From assembly GCA_910578035.1 (NCBI GenBank), contig CAJTOB010000061.1, positions 1-18,044 on the forward strand: DNA of 18,044 nt, given 5' to 3'. The position numbers and the translations under genes are program-made. The notes under the pieces were generated by a model that was not told the origin of the DNA, did not search any database, and saw only the letters and a list, made by a program, of their open reading frames with translations. Shown in pieces: positions 1-6,972 of this stretch. How positions within the stretch are numbered: the first letter of the stretch is position 1; the number at the start of each line of letters is the position of its first letter. The stretch comes from an uncultured Muribaculaceae bacterium (GTDB lineage Bacteria; Bacteroidota; Bacteroidia; Bacteroidales; Muribaculaceae).

Positions 1-2
1 AG

Positions 3-2123
3 GCCACAGACCCGCTATACTTCGTAATTGACGAAAAGAACCGCTCGGTAGAGCTCACCGACAAGGGTCTCGACGAGCTAACGGGCCACACTCAGGACCC
101 TCAGTTCTTCGTGCTGCCCGATATCGCCGCCCAGCTCTCCGAACTCGAGCACATTCCCGACCTTGCCGAGCGCCAGGCCCGCAAGGACGAGCTCATGGCC
201 GACTATGCTGTCAAGGCAGAGCGTGTGCACACCGTCAACCAGCTCCTGAAAGCCTACACCCTCTTCGAGCGCGACACCGAGTATGTGGTTGACGAGAACA
301 AGGTGAAAATCGTAGACGAGCAGACAGGCCGTATCATGGAAGGCCGACGCTACAGCGACGGTCTGCACCAGGCTATCGAGGCCAAGGAAGGCGTGAAAGT
401 GGAAGCAGCCACTCAGACTTTTGCAACCATCACCCTGCAGAACTACTTCCGCATGTACCACAAGCTTGCCGGTATGACCGGTACTGCCGAGACAGAAGCA
501 GGCGAGCTCTGGGATATCTATAAACTCGACGTTGTCACCATACCGACCAACCGCCCCATAGCGCGTATCGATATGAACGACCGCGTATACCGCACCAAGA
601 AAGAAAAATACAAAGCTGTAATAGCAGAAATTGTGCGTCTTGTCGGTGAAGGCCGCCCCGTGCTCGTCGGCACCACATCTGTCGAAATCTCCGAGCTCCT
701 CAGCCGCATGCTCGACATGCAGAAGATACCGCATCAGGTGCTCAACGCCAAGCTGCACCAGCGCGAGGCCGAAGTCGTGGCTCTGGCAGGCCGCAAGGGT
801 TGCGTCACCATCGCCACCAACATGGCGGGCCGCGGTACCGACATCAAGCTCACCCCCGAGGTGAAGGAAGCAGGCGGTCTGGCAATCATCGGCACCGAGC
901 GCCACGAGTCGCGCCGCGTAGACCGTCAGCTCCGAGGCCGTTCGGGCCGTCAGGGTGACCCGGGTTCGTCGGTATTCTTCGTATCGTTCGAAGACCCCTT
1001 GATGCGTATGTTCGCCACCGACAACGTTGTGCGCATGCTCGACCGTCTCGGTCTCAAAGAAGACGAAATGATTGAACACAAGATGGTAAACAATGCCATC
1101 GAAAAGGCTCAGAAACGCGTCGAAGAGAACAACTTCGGTATCCGTAAGCGTCTCCTCGAATTCGACGACGTGATGAACAAGCAGCGTACATACATCTACG
1201 AGCGCCGCCGCCATGCCGTGCTCGGCGAACGTATCGGCGTTGACATCATCAACATGCTCTATGATACCGTAGAGAACATTATCGTCAACTACGAAAACGC
1301 CGCTCAGTACGACGACCTCTGCACCGAAATCTTCAAAGTGCTCGCCATCGAGGCTCCTTTCACCGAGAAGGAATATGCCGAACTCGACCGCGAAGAGAAA
1401 ATCAACCGCCTCCACGATGCCGCCGTTGCCGCTCTCGACCGCAAGAGCGGACATATCCGCGACGTTGCCATGCCGGTAATCTCGCAGATGGCCGAAAATA
1501 CCGACTACGACGGCCTTATCCTCGTGCCTATCACCGACGGCAAGCGCGTGTTCAATATCCGCACCGACCTGCGCAAGGCCGTTGCAAGCGATTGCCGCAC
1601 AATCATCAAGGAATGGCACAAGGCGCTCATGCTCGTTACTATCGACGAACTGTGGAAGGAACACCTCCGCGAGCTTGACCAGCTGCGCCAGAGCGTCCAG
1701 AATGCGGCCTACGAGCAGAAAGACCCGCTTATCATCTATAAGGTAGAGTCGTTCCACCTCTTCGAGAACATGCTCAGCAACCTCAACTCCAAGGCTGTGG
1801 CAGCCCTTATGCGCGGCCAGATTCACATGCGCCAGCAGGCTCCCGCACCCCAGCCTCAGAACCCCGAGCAGCAGATGACAAAGCCCGCACCCCGCGAGCC
1901 GGACGTGAAGGAAACCCAGGCCGAGACCCCCAAGCGCTATAACTACAAGACGTCGAAGGCCGAGCTCCCCGGAGACCCCGCACAGCGTCAGGCTGCTGCC
2001 GCGCCACAGGGCGAACAGCAGAAGCCTATGCCTGCCAAGGCATCGCCCCGAGTAGGCCGCAACGACCTCTGCCCCTGTGGCTCTGGCAAGAAATACAAGA
2101 ATTGCCACGGCAAAGGGCTGTAA
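3..2123 (+). CDS. secA: Protein translocase ATPase SecA, 5'-truncated by the window edge
   Basis: SecA is the ATPase that drives unfolded preproteins through SecYEG at the inner membrane. The frame is open from base 3, so the true start lies upstream. Visible landmarks are the AGMTGTAETEAGEL block (about 467-510), IPTNRPIARID, the nucleotide-binding-fold-2 stretch VLVGTTSVE, the MAGRGTDIKL motif (about 823-852) and the arginine-rich helicase motif VI with GRSGRQGDPGSS (about 940-973). The helical scaffold/wing region follows. A Pro/Gln/Lys-rich linker (about 1830-2040) leads to the C-terminal zinc site CPCGSGKKYKNCHG (about 2070-2115), which in the family binds SecB or ribosomes. Family identity is certain. 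The 707 codons present look intact, with no frameshift. The N-terminal Walker A part is outside the window. A convergent transporter gene follows across a strong hairpin. Confidence 0.98.
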   Translation, partial: ATDPLYFVIDEKNRSVELTDKGLDELTGHTQDPQFFVLPDIAAQLSELEHIPDLAERQARKDELMADYAVKAERVHTVNQLLKAYTLFERDTEYVVDENKVKIVDEQTGRIMEGRRYSDGLHQAIEAKEGVKVEAATQTFATITLQNYFRMYHKLAGMTGTAETEAGELWDIYKLDVVTIPTNRPIARIDMNDRVYRTKKEKYKAVIAEIVRLVGEGRPVLVGTTSVEISELLSRMLDMQKIPHQVLNAKLHQREAEVVALAGRKGCVTIATNMAGRGTDIKLTPEVKEAGGLAIIGTERHESRRVDRQLRGRSGRQGDPGSSVFFVSFEDPLMRMFATDNVVRMLDRLGLKEDEMIEHKMVNNAIEKAQKRVEENNFGIRKRLLEFDDVMNKQRTYIYERRRHAVLGERIGVDIINMLYDTVENIIVNYENAAQYDDLCTEIFKVLAIEAPFTEKEYAELDREEKINRLHDAAVAALDRKSGHIRDVAMPVISQMAENTDYDGLILVPITDGKRVFNIRTDLRKAVASDCRTIIKEWHKALMLVTIDELWKEHLRELDQLRQSVQNAAYEQKDPLIIYKVESFHLFENMLSNLNSKAVAALMRGQIHMRQQAPAPQPQNPEQQMTKPAPREPDVKETQAETPKRYNYKTSKAELPGDPAQRQAAAAPQGEQQKPMPAKASPRVGRNDLCPCGSGKKYKNCHGKGL

Positions 2124-2128
2124 TTAAA

Positions 2129-2156
2129 TTATGAATTAAGGATTATGAATTATGAA
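2129..2156 (+). repeat. Heptanucleotide repeat tract after secA
   Basis: Directly after the secA stop there are four consecutive 7-nt units: TTATGAA at 2129, 2143 and 2150, and the variant TTAAGGA at 2136. The tract is AT-only apart from single G positions and lies before the secA terminator hairpin. Similar low-complexity intergenic tracts are common in Bacteroidales chromosomes. I see no coding or promoter role. Confidence 0.7.
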
Positions 2157-2187
2157 TTTCGTTGATTGATAATCCGATATAAATTTA

Positions 2188-2219
2188 AGCGGGCGCACTG
2201 TATAGTGCGCCCGCTTTTT
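2188..2219. terminator. Strong, probably bidirectional, intrinsic terminator between secA and the sugar transporter
   Basis: The arms AGCGGGCGCACT (2188-2199) and AGTGCGCCCGCT (2204-2215) pair perfectly over 12 bp around the loop GTAT. On the + strand a run of T's follows (the last arm base plus 2216-2219). On the - strand TTAAATTT follows, so the structure can stop transcription from both convergent genes. Confidence 0.92.
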
Positions 2220-2243
2220 GCTTTACGGCTTGCAATGAATTGC

Positions 2244-3707
2244 TTATTTGTTTTTGCGCCAGAGGGCGGTCATGTCTTCGAGGGTACGGCCCTTGGTTTC
2301 GGGCACAAGGCGATAGACGAACCATGCGGCAAGTATGCAGATGGCGCCGTAGAGGGCGTAGGCGAACATGTGGCCGAATTTGGTGCCCATTCCGCCGAGG
2401 CTCATGTTGTACATCGGCACGAAGGTGCTCGATACTATGAAGTTGAATATCCACTGGAATGCCACGGCTATGGCCACGGCGGCCGAGCGGATAGTGTTGG
2501 GGAAAATTTCGGCAATGAGCACCCAGCATATCGGGCCCCACGAGAACATGAAGGAGGCCGAATAGACCATAATGGATACTACGGGCACTACGGCCGGAAC
2601 TTCTACGATATTGGATATCGCCACGCCGAACGCACCGACTGCCATACCGATAGAGCCGCTGATAAGCAATGGCTTGCGACCGAGTTTCTCGACCGTGAAG
2701 ACGGCAACGAGGGTGAAGGCGATATTTACAATGCCCATGAGGACGGTCTGTACCATCGGATTGCCCATACCCATCGACTCGAAGATGCGCGGTGCGTAGT
2801 AGAGCACGGCGTTGATGCCTACCGCCTGCTGGAAAACCGACAGCATGACACCGATAAATATAACGAGCACTCCGAATGAGAACAGACGTTCGGATTTTAC
2901 GTTTACCGTAGACTTTATTTCGGCAAGGATTCCGGCGGCAGCCGCAGAGCCGTTGATGCGCGAGAGTGTTTTCATCGCTCTTGTGTCTTCGCCTTTCAGA
3001 GCAAGATAGCGTGGCGACTCGGGCACGAAGAAGACAAGCACGGTGAAGATTGCCGCCACGAAGGCTTCGCTGCCGAACATATATCGCCATCCGGTATTGA
3101 TGGTCCAGGGGTCGGACGAGGGGCTGACGGCATATACCGTTTCGCCGATTTTTTCGATTATGGGATTGGTGTGTTCGCCGAGAATGAGGAAGTTGACGAA
3201 GTAGACCACGAGCTGTCCGAAGATGATGGCAAACTGATTCCACGACACGAGGGTGCCGCGCAGATTACTCGGGGCGACTTCGGCAATATACATAGGGCAA
3301 ATCGCAGAGGCAAGGCCGACACCAACGCCGCCGATGATGCGATAGACATTGAATGCCACCAGCAGCGAAAGTGTCGGTTTGCCGTATGCGAAGAAGAAAA
3401 ATTCAGGACGGTAGCTTCCCAGAGCGGAAACGAGGAAGAGTATACCGGCGAAAATCAGGGCGGGTTTGCGTCCGAACCTTGAGGCTAAAATGCCGGATAT
3501 GGCGCTGCCTAAAATGCAGCCGAGCAGGGCGCTGCTCGAGGTAATGCCGTGGATTACGTCGGTATATGTGAAGTCTTCGGCGCCGAGGAAAAATGCCTGC
3601 AGGCCTTTTTCGGCTCCTGAAATCACTGCGGTGTCATAGCCGAAGAGGAGGCCTCCGAGCACGGCTACGAGAACGATGGAAAAAAGATAGATTTTGCTGC
3701 CTTTCAT
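2244..3707 (-). CDS. xylE: XylE-type sugar/H+ symporter (MFS sugar porter family)
   Basis: This is a twelve-helix inner-membrane symporter that imports a monosaccharide with a proton. Sugar-porter signatures are all present: GGLLFGYDTAVISG (18-31), RFGRKP (77-82), YRIIGGVGVGLAS (122-134), PESPRYL (229-235), the FQQAVGIN core (292-299), LGRKP (342-346), SWGP (389-392) and the terminal VPETKGRTLE (468-477). Residues aligning with E. coli XylE xylose contacts are conserved: Q165, Q293/Q294, N299, Y304, N328, W395 and the Q418-W419 pair. The length of 487 aa matches XylE (about 491). The QW pair favours a xylose-type carrier, but galactose or glucose cannot be excluded, and a galactose operon lies about 10 kb away. 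It is probably co-transcribed with, or read through from, the YidE-like gene 66 bp upstream. An inverted repeat overlies the start region. Confidence 0.9.
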   Translation of the reverse strand: MKGSKIYLFSIVLVAVLGGLLFGYDTAVISGAEKGLQAFFLGAEDFTYTDVIHGITSSSALLGCILGSAISGILASRFGRKPALIFAGILFLVSALGSYRPEFFFFAYGKPTLSLLVAFNVYRIIGGVGVGLASAICPMYIAEVAPSNLRGTLVSWNQFAIIFGQLVVYFVNFLILGEHTNPIIEKIGETVYAVSPSSDPWTINTGWRYMFGSEAFVAAIFTVLVFFVPESPRYLALKGEDTRAMKTLSRINGSAAAAGILAEIKSTVNVKSERLFSFGVLVIFIGVMLSVFQQAVGINAVLYYAPRIFESMGMGNPMVQTVLMGIVNIAFTLVAVFTVEKLGRKPLLISGSIGMAVGAFGVAISNIVEVPAVVPVVSIMVYSASFMFSWGPICWVLIAEIFPNTIRSAAVAIAVAFQWIFNFIVSSTFVPMYNMSLGGMGTKFGHMFAYALYGAICILAAWFVYRLVPETKGRTLEDMTALWRKNK

Positions 3708-3711
3708 GGAT

Positions 3712-3746
3712 TAGAGTGTTTTTCGTAGATGTTATTAAACACTCTA
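3712..3746 (-). promoter_or_regulatory. 10-bp inverted repeat just upstream of the sugar transporter start
   Basis: The arms TAGAGTGTTT (3712-3721) and AAACACTCTA (3737-3746) are exact reverse complements 15 nt apart. The near arm ends 4 nt from the ATG at 3707. As DNA it could be an operator for a dimeric regulator. As RNA it would sequester the ribosome landing zone. No TAnnTTTG box is visible in this spacer. Confidence 0.55.
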
Positions 3747-3750
3747 TTAA

Positions 3751-3770
3751 TACGGACGGGCGAGTCCGTA
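3751..3770 (-). terminator. Hairpin after the YidE-like gene, possible weak terminator or attenuator
   Basis: TACGGAC (3751-3757) and GTCCGTA (3764-3770) form a perfect 7-bp stem with a 6-nt loop, starting 4 nt after the TGA stop of the upstream - strand gene. In the - direction it is followed by TTAATAG, not a solid T run. It may therefore only partly stop transcription and set the ratio of the two transporters. Confidence 0.45.
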
Positions 3771-3773
3771 CAC

Positions 3774-5438
3774 TCAACTGAAGGCAAGGACGAGTATCTG
3801 CGCTATGAGCACGCGCGCGAACATGCCGAGGGGGTAGACAGTTGCGTAGGCTACGGCGGCATTGTCGCCGGGCAGCGTTTCGTTGGCATAGTTGAGCGCC
3901 ATGGGGTTTGCCATTGCCCCGCAGGCCATTCCGCAGGCCGAACCGAAGTCGATGCGGCTTTTGCGCACAGCCCATGCCGCCATTATCAGGACGGGTATGA
4001 TGGTTATTATGAAGCCCATGCCTATCCAGGCGAGGCCGTCGGCACGCATTATTGTTTCGAAGAATCCGGCACCGGCCTCGAGACCGAGGCAGGCAAGGTA
4101 GAGGCTCAGCCCGATTCCGCGCAGCATCAGGTTTGCCGAACTGGTGGTGAATGTGACCAGATGTAGTCTGAGCCCGAAGCGCCCCAGCAGAATGCCTACT
4201 ATCATCGGGCCGCCGGCAAGACCGAGTTTTACAGGCATTGAAATGCCCGGTATAACGATAGGAATGGAGCCTAAGACGAGTCCGAGCACCATGCCGATGA
4301 AGATTGCGGCGAGGTTGGGGTCGCGGAGTTTGGCCTCGGTATTGCCGAGGAGTTTGGATACGGCGTCGATGGCTTTCTGGTCGCCGACGATGGTTAGGCG
4401 GTCGCCGAGCTGGAGAATGAGCCCGGGAGTGGCGAGCAGGCGCACACCGGCGCGCGTGACACGCGATATGTTGATGTCGTAGCTGTTGCGGAGGCGTAGC
4501 GAGCCGAGGCGCTTTCCGTTTATTTCGGGTCTGGTGACAACCACATGACGGCTTACCACATTGGAGTCGAGCGCATTCCAGTCGACATCGTCGGCATTAT
4601 AGTCCTTGTCTTCCTGGTGGCCGAATATTATGCGGAGTTCAGGCAGCTCGTCGTCGGTGGTGACGATCAGGAGCCTGTCGCCTGTGAGCAGCACGGTGTC
4701 GCCTGCCGGAATTGTCACTTCGCCGTTGCGCCACAGGCGGCTGATGACGAAGCGTCCTTTAGCAGCTGAGGCCACTTCGCGTATGGTGAGACCGTCGATA
4801 CCGGGATTTTCGACGCTGAAACCGGCTACAAAGGTGTGGTCGGCTTCTTCCTGCGAGCTTCCCGAGCGGATATCGCCTGACTTGACAAATAGTTTACGGA
4901 CAACTATGAGAGCCAGAATGACACCTACTACGCCGAGCGGATATGTGACGGCGCAGCCGAGAGCGGCTCCCTGAGCGCTTACACCGAGCTGTTCGAGGGC
5001 CTGCTGGGCCGCGCCGAGGGCGGGAGTGTTGGTTGTTGCGCCGCAGAGCACGCCAATCATGTCGCTCATCGGCATAGAGAATATGTAGCAGAAGGCTATA
5101 GCCATTGCTGTGCCGAGCAGGATAACCCACATGCCGAGCATGTTGAGCCCTATGCCTCCGCTGCGGAATGAGCTGAAAAAGCCGGGGCCGACTTTAAGCC
5201 CGAGTTCATATACGAAGAGGACGAGACCGAAGCTTTGGGCATACGACAGCATGGCCGGGTCGATGCTGAAGCCTAGATGACCGGCCAAAATACCCATGAA
5301 GAATACAAATGTGACGCCAAGGCCGACTCCGCCGATTTTGATTTTGCCGAGGCCGAGGCCTGCGGCTATGATTATCGACATGACGATGACTGCCTGAAGC
5401 GGTGTGTGCTCGAAAAATAGACTCTCTATCCAGTTCAT
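3774..5438 (-). CDS. Putative antiporter with YidE/AspT duplication domain and two RCK_C (TrkA-C) domains
   Basis: This is a polytopic inner-membrane protein of the AspT/YidE/YbjL family (aspartate:alanine exchanger superfamily). Its substrate is unknown. The two membrane halves (about 15-182 and 375-552) are a visible internal duplication: GATTNTPALGAAQQA with a following YPLG (133-169) mirrors CGAMANPMALNYAN with a following YPLG (506-538). Between them are two regulatory RCK_C-like domains (about 205-275 and 295-365), containing PAGDTVLLTGDRLLIV and LQLGDRLTIVGD. At 554 aa it matches YidE (about 553). The first ATG is preferred because it keeps the first helix, although it sits only 5 nt from a TAnnTTTG box. 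AspT itself exchanges aspartate and alanine, but the function of YidE-type members is not settled. Confidence 0.9.
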   Translation of the reverse strand: MNWIESLFFEHTPLQAVIVMSIIIAAGLGLGKIKIGGVGLGVTFVFFMGILAGHLGFSIDPAMLSYAQSFGLVLFVYELGLKVGPGFFSSFRSGGIGLNMLGMWVILLGTAMAIAFCYIFSMPMSDMIGVLCGATTNTPALGAAQQALEQLGVSAQGAALGCAVTYPLGVVGVILALIVVRKLFVKSGDIRSGSSQEEADHTFVAGFSVENPGIDGLTIREVASAAKGRFVISRLWRNGEVTIPAGDTVLLTGDRLLIVTTDDELPELRIIFGHQEDKDYNADDVDWNALDSNVVSRHVVVTRPEINGKRLGSLRLRNSYDINISRVTRAGVRLLATPGLILQLGDRLTIVGDQKAIDAVSKLLGNTEAKLRDPNLAAIFIGMVLGLVLGSIPIVIPGISMPVKLGLAGGPMIVGILLGRFGLRLHLVTFTTSSANLMLRGIGLSLYLACLGLEAGAGFFETIMRADGLAWIGMGFIITIIPVLIMAAWAVRKSRIDFGSACGMACGAMANPMALNYANETLPGDNAAVAYATVYPLGMFARVLIAQILVLAFS

Positions 5439-5443
5439 GGCTG

Positions 5444-5451
5444 CAAAATTA
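5444..5451 (-). promoter_or_regulatory. Putative -7 promoter box (TAATTTTG) of the YidE-like gene
   Basis: On the - strand TAATTTTG fits the Bacteroidetes -7 consensus TAnnTTTG and ends 5 nt before the ATG at 5438. Transcription would then begin at or very near the start codon, giving a leaderless or nearly leaderless mRNA. No TTTG is present at the expected -33 distance, which lowers confidence. Confidence 0.5.
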
Positions 5452-5471
5452 CTACTTTTTGGCGAGACCCC

Positions 5472-5509
5472 TGTATGGTTTTTAGACAGGGTGTATGTTT
5501 TTTAGACAA
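5472..5509. repeat. 20-bp-period direct repeat in the divergent promoter region
   Basis: TGTATGGTTTTTAGACAG (5472-5489) and TGTATGTTTTTTAGACAA (5492-5509) match at 16 of 18 positions and are spaced exactly 20 bp apart, about two helical turns. They lie between the two divergent -7 boxes. The arrangement suits a regulator that binds direct repeats on one face of the helix. An overlapping CCCTGT/ACAGGG inverted repeat lies at 5469-5474 and 5486-5491. Confidence 0.6.
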
Positions 5510-5568
5510 TTTGAGAGTTAAAAATGCGGTTTTGCCGTTTAAAGCGACATGCCGGGTAGGGAGGGTGT

Positions 5569-5576
5569 TAACTTTG
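5569..5576 (+). promoter_or_regulatory. Putative -7 promoter box (TAACTTTG) of the efflux operon
   Basis: TAACTTTG fits the Bacteroidetes TAnnTTTG -7 box and ends 4 nt before the ATG at 5581. That ATG is firm because it begins a signal peptide, so the predicted transcript would be leaderless or nearly so. No TTTG lies 19-21 nt upstream. Confidence 0.5.
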
Positions 5577-5580
5577 CAAC

Positions 5581-6870
5581 ATGAAACGAACGATAGTCAT
5601 AGTATCCCTTCTGCTGGCGGCCCTCACCGCGAGCGCGCAGATGAGTCTCAACGATTGCCTGGTCTATGCCCGCGACCATGCCCACAAGAACATTATCAAC
5701 CGCTACGAGGTGGAGAAAGCCCGTATGGACAAGCGGCTTGCGGCGGCCGATATGATGCCATATGTGTCTCTCTCTTCGAGCGGAACGGTGAGTTTCGGCC
5801 GAAATATCGACCCGGAGACCAATACTTATGACAACAAGAAGACTTTGTCGACGGGCTTCGGGCTCAATATGTCGCTGCCCGTTTTCGACGGTCTTGTGAA
5901 CGTGAACACCCTCAAGGCGGCCCGGGTTGCGCATCTGCGTAAGATGAAAGCGGCTCAGGCGGAGGAAGACCAGGTGTCGCTGGCGGTGATACGGGCGTTT
6001 TACAACGTGTCGTACTGCAAGGCTATGGTCGGCCAGATGGAGCGCCAGCTCGAACGCGACAGCACCGACCTGCGCGCTACCGAGAGGGGCGAAAAACTCG
6101 GCACCAAGAGCGGTGCCGATGTAGCCGAACTGCGTGCTCTCGTGGCGGCCGACGAGTACGAGCTTTCGAACCAGCGCAATCTTCTCGCCAAGGCGTATAT
6201 GACGCTGCGCGGAGAGATGGGTATGGAGATGAACGGCGAGCCTCTCGAGCTTACCGAGGCGCTCGGCGACAGCCTTCCGGCTGATTTCAATGCGGTCCAC
6301 CCGCGCATAGCCGAGGCCGAAATGGAAGTGAAGGAGAGCGAGTATGGCCTGCGCGCGGCCAAAGGTGCCTTTTCGCCAAGGATATCGCTCAGCGCTGGTG
6401 TTTCGACTTCTTACTATAAGATGATAGGGGCCGATGTTATCGCGCCTGATTTCGGCAGGCAGTGGCACGACAATATGGGCCAGTATGTAGGCTTTTCGGT
6501 GTCGATTCCCATATTTACGGGTCTGAGCAACATCAACCGTGTGAAGCGGGCAAAGATAGAGCTTATGGAGAGCCGCACACGCCTCGACCAGACCCGCTAC
6601 GAGATTGAAAAAGAGACTGCCGAGGCTGCCCTCGACCTCAAGGCGGCTACCGACGAGCTTGAGGCCGCCGGGAAGCGTCTCGCCGCCGAAGAGCTGGCGT
6701 TCAAGGCTGTGCGGCGCAAGTTTGAGCTCGGAAGCGCCTCGGCCATTGAGCTATATACCTCGAGCGCCAAGCTGGCCACAGCCCGTGCCAATCTCGAAGG
6801 CAAGCGAATACAGAAGATAATAAGTAAAATAATCCTCGGATATTATCACGGCGAAAAGCTCATAAGATGA
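5581..6870 (+). CDS. TolC-family outer-membrane efflux channel
   Basis: This is the outer-membrane factor of a tripartite exporter, forming the trimeric channel-tunnel that carries substrate across the outer membrane. The N-terminus, a basic MKR followed by a hydrophobic run and ending ASAQ (residues 1-20), is a cleavable signal peptide and fixes the start. Two OEP repeats follow (about 22-205 and 240-425). They are rich in Ala/Glu/Arg/Leu coiled-coil helices, and each contains an aromatic/Gly beta segment, such as VSLSSSGTVSFGRNID and ISLSAGVSTSYYK. At 429 aa it is normal for a Bacteroidetes TolC-like protein. It is the first gene of an operon with the HlyD-type adaptor, the ATPase and the permease. 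Its stop overlaps a candidate micro-ORF (ATGA). Confidence 0.93.
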   Translation: MKRTIVIVSLLLAALTASAQMSLNDCLVYARDHAHKNIINRYEVEKARMDKRLAAADMMPYVSLSSSGTVSFGRNIDPETNTYDNKKTLSTGFGLNMSLPVFDGLVNVNTLKAARVAHLRKMKAAQAEEDQVSLAVIRAFYNVSYCKAMVGQMERQLERDSTDLRATERGEKLGTKSGADVAELRALVAADEYELSNQRNLLAKAYMTLRGEMGMEMNGEPLELTEALGDSLPADFNAVHPRIAEAEMEVKESEYGLRAAKGAFSPRISLSAGVSTSYYKMIGADVIAPDFGRQWHDNMGQYVGFSVSIPIFTGLSNINRVKRAKIELMESRTRLDQTRYEIEKETAEAALDLKAATDELEAAGKRLAAEELAFKAVRRKFELGSASAIELYTSSAKLATARANLEGKRIQKIISKIILGYYHGEKLIR

Positions 6871-6956
6871 CGTGCGGGGGCTGTAAATGTACACTGATTC
6901 CTTTGCCACTTTCCGGTCAACCCACTAACCACACACCCCTAAGCCCTAATCACTAA
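6867..6956 (+). CDS. Candidate 29-aa cysteine-rich micro-ORF overlapping the tolC-like stop
   Basis: An ATG overlaps the tolC-like TGA as ATGA, the classic arrangement for translational coupling, and opens a 29-codon frame ending TAA at 6954-6956, 16 nt before the adaptor ATG. The product begins MTCGGCKC and continues Pro/Thr/Asn-rich. The three clustered cysteines could bind metal, but there is no homology to lean on and chance is a real possibility. The rest of the 102-nt tolC-adaptor spacer shows no promoter or terminator. Confidence 0.2.
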   Translation: MTCGGCKCTLIPLPLSGQPTNHTPLSPNH

Positions 6957-6972
6957 ACTCAAAAAGACAAAA

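Noticed and set aside
78..2108. 676-codon open frame on the - strand, antisense to secA
   Set aside because: It mirrors secA over its whole length and encodes low-complexity His/Val/Leu/Gly-rich sequence with no recognisable family. Such frames follow from the GC-rich codon use of the real gene.
2185..3243. 352-codon - strand frame overlapping the sugar transporter, and a 237-codon + strand frame opposite it
   Set aside because: Both are frame shadows. Only the 487-aa frame carries the MFS signatures.
6898..6905. TTCCTTTG as a promoter box for the adaptor gene
   Set aside because: It misses the invariant A of TAnnTTTG and has no -33 partner, so the adaptor is more likely part of the tolC-led transcript.
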